Shown piece after piece: positions 1 to 6,390 of a DNA stretch of 64,000 bases. Both the position numbers and the translations under genes were made by a program. Position 1 is the stretch's first letter; every line of letters begins with the position of its first letter. The notes beneath the pieces are model-generated. The model worked only from the letters and a program-made list of their open reading frames with translations. It made no database searches and was not told where the DNA came from. Source of the stretch: JAJDXW01 sp965243335 (GTDB lineage: Bacteria; Pseudomonadota; Gammaproteobacteria; HK1); contig OZ251545.1 in NCBI GenBank assembly GCA_965243335.1, positions 2,232,001-2,296,000 on the forward strand. The letters are read 5' to 3'.

Positions 1-308
1 GCGGAGCCGAAGCCCGCCTCCGGCCCGCGCCCCGCACCGCCCTCGACCACCGGGCGGACAGCGTGAGGATAGCGGCTGCCCGCCCGCTCGGGAATGCCCG
101 TATCCGGGTATCCGCCCGGTCGGCGTCGAACGCGAAGACCCGGGCTTCGCCGGGGGTTGCAAGGTGAGCCGCAGGCCATCAAACCCGCAACCGTCGAACG
201 CGAAGATCGATGTCCGCGCGGTAGAAGCTGGCCGCCCTTCAGCCCACGAATCCCGCGATGTGCTTGCAGGCCAGCCCCGAGGCCCCGCCCGCCCGGTCAC
301 CGGTCGGA
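1..308. other. Gene-free left edge
   Basis: No reading frame here looks like a real protein; the open frames are arginine- and proline-rich translations typical of non-coding GC-rich DNA. It lies downstream of the leftward phosphorylase gene. I see no clear terminator, repeat or RNA gene. Confidence 0.5.
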
Positions 309-1265
309 TCACCCGCCCTGGTCGGGCAGCGCCCGCAGGAGCGCGCGCACCACCGCGGCCGCGTTGTCCGCCGCGAGGCCGAAGAAGACCCCGATCTCGT
401 TCTCCCCCGGGCCGCCTCCCGCGAGGTCGGACAGGCTCCGGACGGCGAGGAACGGCACGCCGTTCGCGTAGGCCACGTGGGCCACGGCGGCGCTCTCCAT
501 GTCGAGGACCCGCGCGCCGAAGCTCTCGAACACGTACTCGCGGAACGCGGCGTTGTCGACGAAGGCGCTTCCCGACACCCCGGGGCCGCCGACCACGACC
601 CGGGGCGGCTCGCGCAGGCAGGCATCGTCCGCCGCGCAGCGTTCGAGCGCCACGTTCGAGGACGCGGCCCGGGCGGCGGCGAGAAGCGATTCGTCCACCG
701 GGAACCAGAACCGGGTCTCCGGCTCCCCGCCCCCGGCCCCGGGCCGCCGCACGGTGACCGATCGCGGGAACATCATGCCGAAGTTCGCGAAGGGATACTC
801 GAAGAACGGCGGCTTGCCCCACCCCCCTTCGACCTTCCGGGCGAGCAGCAGCTCGAGGTACTGCCCCCACCGGTCCGCGACCACGACGTCGCCGATGCGG
901 AGCGAGGGATCGACCCCGCCCGCGATGCCCGAGAACACGATGCGCTCGACGTCGAAATGGTCGAGCGCGAGCTGCGCCGTCATCGCCGCGTTGACGACGC
1001 TGATCCCGCTCAGGAACAGGACCACGTCCCGCCCTTCGAGGCTGCCGAGGGCGAACTCGACCCCGTTGACGGAGCGGGTCTCCGCCCCCTCGAGCGCCCC
1101 CCGGAGGATCGAGAGCTCCGGCGGGAAGGCCGACACCACCGCGGTGCGCGGAACCTCGTCCGCAAGCTCGTGCGCCGCGGCCGGCGCCAGCGGGGCAGCC
1201 GCCGCGAGGATTACGGCCGCGAGGCCGCCGACGAACGCCCTGATCCTGAACCCGACTGCCGCCAT
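309..1265 (-). CDS. Exported nucleoside phosphorylase / MTA-SAH nucleosidase-like protein
   Basis: The 318-residue product looks like a phosphorylase-superfamily (PNP_UDP_1) protein. Residues 1-32 form a signal peptide with a hydrophobic core and an Ala-rich cleavage region. The mature part contains 'VVSAFPPEL', 'FSGIAGGVDPSL' and the nucleosidase signature 'VLDMESAAVAHVA', whose Glu contacts the ribose, then 'SLSDLAGG'. Such enzymes cleave the glycosidic bond of nucleosides such as methylthioadenosine; the signal peptide implies a periplasmic location, so the substrate is unknown. The start at 1265 has a strong purine-rich ribosome site (AGGGAGGGG). A longer in-frame extension upstream looks non-coding. 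It appears to be monocistronic. Confidence 0.8.
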   Translation of the reverse strand: MAAVGFRIRAFVGGLAAVILAAAAPLAPAAAHELADEVPRTAVVSAFPPELSILRGALEGAETRSVNGVEFALGSLEGRDVVLFLSGISVVNAAMTAQLALDHFDVERIVFSGIAGGVDPSLRIGDVVVADRWGQYLELLLARKVEGGWGKPPFFEYPFANFGMMFPRSVTVRRPGAGGGEPETRFWFPVDESLLAAARAASSNVALERCAADDACLREPPRVVVGGPGVSGSAFVDNAAFREYVFESFGARVLDMESAAVAHVAYANGVPFLAVRSLSDLAGGGPGENEIGVFFGLAADNAAAVVRALLRALPDQGG

Positions 1266-1484
1266 CGACCCCTCCCTTCTTCGTGCGCCCCGAATGGAGC
1301 GGGGATCATAGCGCGCGCCAGGAGGCGCCGGTCTCGCCGGAGGAGAAGCGTTGCCCGGCGGCCTCGTTCCGTCCGCAGGGCCATGATCGGGATGCCCGGC
1401 GCCGCGCTGCCAGGCCGCTCCGCTGGGCGGTGGGGCGTAGAATGGGAGTGATCGCTCTCGGAGCAGGCCGCCAGGTGGACGCAC

Positions 1485-1622
1485 CGCATCAAGCTCGACC
1501 TGAACCTGACGCCGGGCAAGCCGGTCGTCAAGGGAACCCGCATCCCCGTCGAACCCGTTCTTCGAAAGCTCGGCGAAGGCGCGGCCCCGGACGATCTGCG
1601 CGATGCGTATCCCCGACCGTGA
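1485..1622 (+). pseudogene. DUF433-family antitoxin remnant
   Basis: This 45-codon frame reads like the body of a DUF433 protein: it starts RIKLDLNL, contains the family core 'GKPVVKGTRIPVEPVLRKL' and ends GAAPDDLRDAYP. DUF433 proteins are small VapB-like antitoxin candidates of about 75 residues. The frame has no ATG, GTG or TTG between the preceding in-frame stop (1449-1451) and the homologous part, and it stops just after the DAYP motif where the last helix should follow. I read it as a decayed fragment. The neighbours to the right are other broken toxin-antitoxin-type genes. Confidence 0.6.
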
Positions 1623-1857
1623 CCCGAACCGGCGGGCTGTACGTACTCCATGACGGGCGGGCCTGGTCCGCAACCCTGCCGGACCGCGCGGTCGAGGACG
1701 GCGACGGCGCCGCCGACGCTGCGCTCCCTCGCGTCCCCGCGCGCTGCCCGGCCAGATGGTCATGACGGCGGTGCGGAGCGGCGGCAGGATCGAGCGCGGC
1801 GCGACAACGGCATCACCCGATCTTCGATCGAAACCGCAGCAGGAAGGAGGAGACGAC

Positions 1858-2055
1858 ATGATGGTTCGACCGACGTCGGTGGAGTCGCGCGACGGCTATC
1901 GCGTCTGGCTCCGTTACTCGGACGGCGCCGCCGGTGAGGTCGATTTGTCGCACCTGGCCGGACGAGGCGTGTTCGCGGCCTGGAACGACCGCGCCTGTTT
2001 CGATGCGGTCCGCGTAACGACCGCCGGCGCATTTTCACGCGATATACGGCGGTGA
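1858..2055 (+). pseudogene. DUF2442 protein, 3' end replaced
   Basis: The frame begins with tandem ATG codons after a good ribosome site (GGAAGGAGGAG). It encodes about 50 residues typical of DUF2442, including 'YSDGAAGEVDLSHLAGRG' and 'VFAAWNDRACFDAVRV'. DUF2442 proteins are often paired with DUF4160 and proposed to act as antitoxins. The expected C-terminal strand (usually a trp-containing segment and an aspartate-rich tail) is missing. The last dozen residues come instead from out-of-frame DUF4160 sequence, so this is probably a truncated gene created by a rearrangement near 2010-2020. Confidence 0.6.
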
Positions 2056-2223
2056 GGAAGCAGTGATCGAGATTGAAACGCTGGCCGTGCTGAAGGGGTA
2101 TCTCCCGGCAAGGGCCCGGGGCCTCGTGATCGAGTGGGCGTCGCTCCATCAGCGGGAGCTGCAAGAAGCGTGGGAGCGCGCGAAACGACTGGAGCATCCC
2201 GGCAGTATCGAACCGCTGGAATG
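2018..2223 (+). pseudogene. DUF4160 fragment
   Basis: In the frame beginning RPPAHFHAIYGG the sequence matches a DUF4160 protein: 'PPAHFHAIYGGEEAVIEIE' followed by 'LAVLKGYLPARA', 'VIEWASLHQREL' and an ending like ..IEPLE. The first 15-20 family residues are absent because a TAA stop (2015-2017) lies just upstream, inside the DUF2442 frame. The normal stop after IEPLE is also gone and the frame runs on into unrelated sequence. DUF4160 is usually the partner of DUF2442, so the two partners have been fused head to tail by deletion or inversion. A reinitiation start at 2063 is possible, but the product would lack the conserved N-terminus. Confidence 0.6.
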
Positions 2224-2551
2224 GATGCTTCACCCGGCCGTTCTTCCGAAAGCCGCGCTGAAAGGAGTCCTCTTCCGCTCCATCGGGAATGTTTCTCCAC
2301 GGAGCGCCGGGCTGTTTCGCCGGCTCCCCAATTCTCCGTCTCCATCGAATCCGGAGGGTTCCAGCCAGTATCAGGCCTGCCGACGGTCACCGGTTCTGCG
2401 AAGCACGCCCTTGACGGCCAGATCCGTCCGGATCGCGCGTCGCGGTCGCTGCCGAATCGCCCGTTGTAGGCCCTCCAAATCCCCCTCTGAAAAATCGACC
2501 AATCACCCTCTGACGGTTGCCCGTCCGCTACTGGTCGCGTTACTCTGGGGC
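2224..2551. other. Unassigned stretch between broken genes
   Basis: The open frame carried over from the DUF4160 fragment has no recognisable content here, and neither do the other frames. Base composition is somewhat lower in GC than in the core genes. I read it as debris between two pseudogenes. Confidence 0.4.
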
Positions 2552-2832
2552 ATGGTCCGCAAACGATCCGACTACCGCCCGCGTGTCGCCGACGCCGAGC
2601 TCGCCGAGCTGCTGGGGACGTCCGGAGCCGTCCTCGTGGAAGGCGCGCGGGCGGTCGGCAAGACCGCGACGGCGATGCAGGCCAGCACGAGCCAGGTGCT
2701 CCTCGACGTCGACCTCGATGCACAACGGATGGCGATCATCGACCCGCCAGCCGCCCTTGCCGTCGTCGTGCCCGGCGGATATGGAGCCACGCACGTCGGC
2801 GCCTGATCCCCATCCGCGCCCTGGGGCCGTGA
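2552..2832 (+). pseudogene. AAA ATPase (DUF4143 type), internal deletion
   Basis: The first 70 or so codons encode the start of an AAA-family ATPase of the kind that carries a C-terminal DUF4143 domain. The clearest part is a Walker A variant 'VLVEGARAVGKTATAMQAS', followed by a strand like LLDVDLDAQR. The frame then loses similarity. In another frame the bases before the TGA at 2830-2832 encode 'RLIPIRALGP', which resembles the extreme C-terminus of the same family. This suggests loss of most of a gene of about 400 codons, leaving both ends. The intact protein would be an NTPase of unclear role, common in accessory regions. Confidence 0.55.
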
Positions 2833-2950
2833 AACGGTGCGCCCGTTCGCCCGAGGTCCGGTTCATGGTCTTCCGGGGGCCGCCGGTGGACAAGCTCGCC
2901 CCCGCGTCCGTCGGCGATCCCCGCCGCCGATGGACAGGCAGGGCCGGTTG

Positions 2951-3135
2951 GCGGATTTCACCCCACGGCGGAGGAGGTCGCGGGTCGTACCTGGGCGCCC
3001 CCTCCCTGGGTACGCCGGCGTCTCGCCGGCCCGGGAAGGGGCGAAGCGCCCGCGAGAACGAACATGCCGGCGGGACGCCGGCGTACCCAGGGGCGTTCGC
3101 CATTGGCGAAGCTCCCCGCCGCGCACATGCCTCCG
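2951..3135 (+). repeat. Palindromic dispersed element, copy A
   Basis: This copy starts at GCGGATTTCACC and ends at CGCACATGCCTCCG. Its centre is a large inverted repeat with arms CCTGGGTACGCCGGCGTC and GACGCCGGCGTACCCAGG, able to fold into a long hairpin. The outer left part seen in copies B and D is missing. It lies immediately before the ilv promoter, whose -35 box begins 12 bases after the element ends. Confidence 0.8.
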
Positions 3136-3146
3136 ACAAGTGTGTG

Positions 3147-3175
3147 TTGACACGCATGGGGCGGCGGTCCAGAAT
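3147..3175 (+). promoter_or_regulatory. ilv operon promoter
   Basis: A perfect sigma70 -35 box TTGACA (3147-3152) is followed by a 17-base spacer and a CAGAAT -10 box (3170-3175). The expected transcript start falls around 3182, the first base of the leader peptide ATG. The leader mRNA may therefore be leaderless. Confidence 0.6.
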
Positions 3176-3181
3176 CGCGCC

Positions 3182-3247
3182 ATGCACCTCAAGCTCGTAG
3201 CGCTCGTACTCCTGATCGGGGCCTCATGGGGGTCGGCCGAGGCGTAG
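3182..3247 (+). CDS. ilv leader peptide (attenuator)
   Basis: This 21-codon frame reads M-H-L-K-L-V-A-L-V-L-L-I-G and then A-S-W-G-S-A-E-A before a TAG. Eight of residues 3-12 are Leu, Val or Ile, as in the IvbL/IlvL leaders. A strong terminator follows 26 bases after its stop, and the acetolactate synthase gene follows that. The established logic is that scarcity of branched-chain aminoacyl-tRNA stalls the ribosome on these codons and prevents terminator formation. I infer that mechanism here from layout; I did not derive the competing antiterminator pairing. No ribosome site is visible between the promoter and the ATG. Confidence 0.75.
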   Translation: MHLKLVALVLLIGASWGSAEA

Positions 3248-3273
3248 TACGAGCACCGAGCGAAGACACTGCC

Positions 3274-3309
3274 AAAGCCCGCCCCCGGAGACCGGGGGCG
3301 GGCTTTTTG
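3274..3309 (+). terminator. ilv attenuator terminator
   Basis: A perfect 15-bp stem (left arm 3274-3288, right arm 3292-3306) with a 3-base AGA loop is followed by a T-run. It is a textbook intrinsic terminator lying between the leader peptide and the acetolactate synthase start, which makes it the attenuation site. Confidence 0.9.
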
Positions 3310-3323
3310 TTTGGACGGACGAC

Positions 3324-5384
3324 ATGAGCAAGCTGGAACCCGCACACATCGACGCGGCCGCCGGGAGACCCGCCCCGCACGGCGCCGCACCCGGCCCGGC
3401 TTCTTCCCCGGGCGGCCGGGCGCCCGGCGCCGGCCTTGGCCTCGGCCCCCCAGGGCCGGGCTCCGGGGCCGCACCCTGGCCCCGGCGGCCGGCGAACGGA
3501 GCCGAAGCCCTGGTCGAGGCCCTCCTCGCCGAGGGGATAGCCCTCGTCTTCGGCTACCCCGGCGGCGCGAACATGCCGATCTACGACGCCCTGTTCGGCG
3601 CGCGGGACCGGCTCCGGCACGTGCTCGTCCGCCACGAGCAGGGGGCGGGCCATGCTGCGGAAGGCTATGCCCGGGCGACCGGCCGGCCCGGCGTGTGCCT
3701 GGGCACCTCCGGCCCCGGCGCGACCAACCTCCTCACCGCGCTCGCCGACGCCCTGATGGACTCGACCCCGCTCGTCGCGATCACCGGGCAGGTCGCGGGC
3801 CCGAAGCTCGGTACCGACGCCTTCCAGGAGGCGGACGCGGTCGGCATGAGCCTGCCGGCCACCCGCTGGGCCTGGCAGGTCGCGAGCCCGGCGGAGATCC
3901 CCTGGGCGGTCCGAATGGCGTTCGCGGTCGCCCGCGGGGCCATCGCGGGGCCGGGGCCCGAGCACCTCGCCCGAAAGCCCGGGCCGGTGCTCCTCGACGT
4001 CACCCGCGACGCGCAGACCGGGCCGGCCGCGGCCCCTTGCCCCGATCCGGCCGCGGCGCCCGCGTCCTCCCGGCGCCGCCAGTCCTCGGCCGCGATCCGC
4101 AAGGCGCCCTACCCCGCGCCGTTTCGGGCCGGGGGACGGTCCTCCCCTCCGGACGCCGCCGGCGAGGAAGGATCGAGGCCAGGCGAACGGAGCCGAGCCC
4201 ACCCGGCGGCGGGCGCGCCCACGGGCGGCCGCGAACCGGACCGCCGCGGCCTCGCCGAGAAATGCGGCGCGGCGGCCCGGCTCCTCAACCGGGCGGAGCG
4301 CCCGTACCTTCTCGCCGGCCAGGGGGTCACCATCTCCGGGGCCGAGGCGGAGCTCCGCGAGGTGGCCGAACGGGGGCGGATCCCGGTCGGCCTGACCCTC
4401 CTCGGCCTCTCCGCCCTGCCCTCGGACCACCCGCTGAACGTCGGGATGCTCGGGATGCACGGCAGCTACGGCGCGAACCTGCTCACCAACGAAGCGGACG
4501 TGATCCTCGCCGTCGGCATGCGCTTCGACGACCGGGTGACCGGGAACCTCGACACCTACGCCCGCCAGGCCCGGATCATCCACATCGACGTCGACCCGGC
4601 CGAGATCAACAAGGCGGTCCCGGTCGAGGCGCCCATCGTGGCCGACGCGCGCGCCGCGCTCTCCCTCCTCGCCCCCCGGATCCGCCGCCGGGCGCCGGAG
4701 GACGAGGCCCGCGCCGGCTGGCTCGCGCGCTTCCGGGAGCACGACGCGCTCGAGCGCGAGTCGGTGATCGACGCGGAGCTGGGCGGGGCGGGTCCGGACA
4801 TCCGGATGGGCGAGGCGGTGCACGCCCTCGCCCGGGCGAGCCGCGGGGAGGCGGTCATCGTGAGCGACGTCGGGCAGCACCAGATGCACGCCGCCCGCTA
4901 CTACCGGTTCGCCCTCCCCCGCAGCCACATCACCTCCGGCGGCCTCGGGACGATGGGCTTCGCCCTGCCGGCCGCCATCGGGGCGAAGCTCGGCGCCCCG
5001 GAACGCGAGGTCGTCGCGGTCATCGGCGACGGCGGGTTCCAGATGACCCTCCAGGAGCTCGGGACCGTCATGCAGGAGCGCCTGCCGGTCAAGGTCCTGA
5101 TCCTCGACAACGCCTATCTCGGCATGGTCCGGCAGTGGCAGTCCCTCTTCTTCGGCGGGCGCTACTCGGAGGTCGGGCTCGCCAACCCCGACTTCGTCCG
5201 GATCGCCGACGCCTACGGGATCCCGGGCGAGCGCGTCTCGGAGCGGCCGCAGCTCGCCGGGGCGCTCGACCGGCTGCTCGCGGCGGACGGCCCCCGGCTC
5301 CTCGCGGTCGCGGTCGGGCGCGAGGACGACGTCTTCCCCATGATCCCGGCCGGGGCCGGCATCGCCGACATGCGGCTTGCGTAA
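3324..5384 (+). CDS. ilvB: Acetolactate synthase large subunit
   Basis: The 686-residue thiamine-diphosphate enzyme condenses two pyruvates (or pyruvate and 2-ketobutyrate) in the first common step of branched-chain amino acid synthesis. The catalytic Glu is in 'RHEQGAGHAAEGYA' (E105). The AHAS motifs 'GMLGMHGSYGANLL' and 'MRFDDRVTGNLDTYA' follow. The ThDP/Mg site 'VIGDGGFQM..NAYLGMV' lies near the C-terminus. The protein is about 100 residues longer than usual: a Gly/Pro/Ala-rich N-terminal extension of about 55 residues and a low-complexity linker at about 232-310 between the first and middle domains. It is controlled by the upstream attenuator and followed by its small subunit. Confidence 0.92.
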   Translation: MSKLEPAHIDAAAGRPAPHGAAPGPASSPGGRAPGAGLGLGPPGPGSGAAPWPRRPANGAEALVEALLAEGIALVFGYPGGANMPIYDALFGARDRLRHVLVRHEQGAGHAAEGYARATGRPGVCLGTSGPGATNLLTALADALMDSTPLVAITGQVAGPKLGTDAFQEADAVGMSLPATRWAWQVASPAEIPWAVRMAFAVARGAIAGPGPEHLARKPGPVLLDVTRDAQTGPAAAPCPDPAAAPASSRRRQSSAAIRKAPYPAPFRAGGRSSPPDAAGEEGSRPGERSRAHPAAGAPTGGREPDRRGLAEKCGAAARLLNRAERPYLLAGQGVTISGAEAELREVAERGRIPVGLTLLGLSALPSDHPLNVGMLGMHGSYGANLLTNEADVILAVGMRFDDRVTGNLDTYARQARIIHIDVDPAEINKAVPVEAPIVADARAALSLLAPRIRRRAPEDEARAGWLARFREHDALERESVIDAELGGAGPDIRMGEAVHALARASRGEAVIVSDVGQHQMHAARYYRFALPRSHITSGGLGTMGFALPAAIGAKLGAPEREVVAVIGDGGFQMTLQELGTVMQERLPVKVLILDNAYLGMVRQWQSLFFGGRYSEVGLANPDFVRIADAYGIPGERVSERPQLAGALDRLLAADGPRLLAVAVGREDDVFPMIPAGAGIADMRLA

Positions 5385-5446
5385 GCCGGCGACCGCGTCC
5401 GCCTCTCCGACCCCTTCCCCTTTGGACCCTTCAGCGGAGCCCTTCC

Positions 5447-5749
5447 ATGGAACTCCTCCACAGCTTTCGCATCCGGGCCTGGCACTCGCCGGCGGCGGTC
5501 GCCCGCATCCTCCTCGTGCTCTCGCGCCGCCGCCTTCGGGCGGAGGAGGTCCGGGTCGCGGTCGCCGACGATCCAGGCTTCGACGACGTCGAGATCCGGG
5601 TGCGCGCCGGCGACGCGGCGGCAGAGCGGCTCCGGCGCCAGTTCGAGAGGGTGGTCGAGGTCGTCGCCGTGCGGCACACCGAGGGGCTTCCCGCGGACCG
5701 GACGCCGCCGGCCCCGATCGACGTGCTGCCCTTCGCAGCCGGGGACTGA
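5447..5749 (+). CDS. Acetolactate synthase small (ACT) subunit
   Basis: The 100-residue product starts MELLHSFRIRAWHSPAAVAR, which reads as a compact ACT domain like that of the short IlvM-type regulatory subunits. Its position 62 bases after the large subunit in the same operon supports the assignment. Such subunits raise catalytic activity and, in some isozymes, confer valine feedback. The C-terminal 20 residues are Pro-rich and unconserved. Overall similarity to IlvM is inferred from size, the hydrophobic pattern and context rather than from a diagnostic motif, so the isozyme class is uncertain. Confidence 0.75.
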   Translation: MELLHSFRIRAWHSPAAVARILLVLSRRRLRAEEVRVAVADDPGFDDVEIRVRAGDAAAERLRRQFERVVEVVAVRHTEGLPADRTPPAPIDVLPFAAGD

Positions 5750-5789
5750 GCGCGGCCCGGGAGGTTCGACGCCGCGCGGACGGCGTTGT

Positions 5790-6011
5790 TCCACGGTTCA
5801 GGGTCGGTTCGAGGGGGCTTTTGGGCGGATTTCACCCCACGGCGGCGCATGTGCGGGTACCTCCCTGGGAACGGCGGGTCCTGGGAACGCGGGCGTCCCG
5901 CCCGCATTTTTCCCCGGCGCTTCACTTCGGTCCGCTGCGGGCGGGACGCCCGCGTTCCCAGGAGCCACCCGCGAGAGGCGTGCCTGGCGCCCCCCACCGT
6001 GCACATGCCCC
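5790..6011 (+). repeat. Palindromic dispersed element, copy B (full length)
   Basis: This 222-bp copy has the full left end (CCACGGTTCAGGGTCGGTTC, then GGGCGGATTTCACC), inverted central arms (CTGGGAACGCGGGCGTCC and its complement) and the right end GCGAGAGGCGTGCCTGGC..GTGCACATGCC. It is the same length as copy D, which is inverted relative to it. The element encodes nothing; its open frames are by-products of the repeat. It fills most of the gap after the acetolactate synthase operon. Confidence 0.85.
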
Positions 6012-6061
6012 GCGCCGGCCCGTGAGTGACGCCCGCCGCCCCGATAAGGCAGAATACGGAC

Positions 6062-6235
6062 ATGCGCGACCTCGTCCACGGAGCGATCGGCGCTCTGGTC
6101 GCCTACGCCGCCTACCAGCTTGCCGGGCACGCGGTGTGGTCGCTCGTGGCGCTGGCCCTGTACGTGCCGATCTACATCGCGCTGCGGGACCGGTTTCCGA
6201 GCCGTGACCGGAGGCGCGCGGACGATCGAAGCTGA
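6062..6235 (+). CDS. Small membrane protein, 57 aa
   Basis: This short frame has two hydrophobic segments (residues about 8-24 and 27-44) separated by a Gly-His-Ala turn, followed by a charged Arg/Asp-rich tail. That pattern suggests a two-pass inner-membrane protein with a cytoplasmic C-terminus. I do not recognise a family. The start at 6062 comes just after the palindromic element. Another tiny membrane peptide follows 22 bases downstream, so the two may be co-transcribed. Coding status rests on the membrane pattern alone. Confidence 0.4.
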   Translation: MRDLVHGAIGALVAYAAYQLAGHAVWSLVALALYVPIYIALRDRFPSRDRRRADDRS

Positions 6236-6257
6236 ACCTCACCGGAGACCAACCAGC

Positions 6258-6347
6258 ATGGACCAACTGGGCCTCGTCGTCATCGTCGCCGCCGTCCTCG
6301 TCGCGGCGGTCCTCGTATGCGTGAGCCTCGCCGGCAAGCGGCGTTGA
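6258..6347 (+). CDS. Single-span membrane peptide, 29 aa
   Basis: The peptide is almost entirely one hydrophobic helix (LGLVVIVAAVLVAAVLVCV) ending with a positively charged GKRR tail, a common form for small inner-membrane peptides. A weak purine-rich stretch (CCGGAGACC) precedes the ATG. It sits 43 bases before the molybdenum hydroxylase gene. The function is unknown and the call is tentative. Confidence 0.35.
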   Translation: MDQLGLVVIVAAVLVAAVLVCVSLAGKRR

Positions 6348-6390
6348 CCGCCGGCCCGGACCCGCATCCATCGGCAATTCCAAGAAGGGA

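Noticed and set aside
2951..3135. Proteins encoded within the palindromic repeats (recurrent GTRASRPH-like peptides)
   Set aside because: The same peptide appears in several frames and orientations wherever the repeat occurs, so it is a by-product of the repeat sequence.
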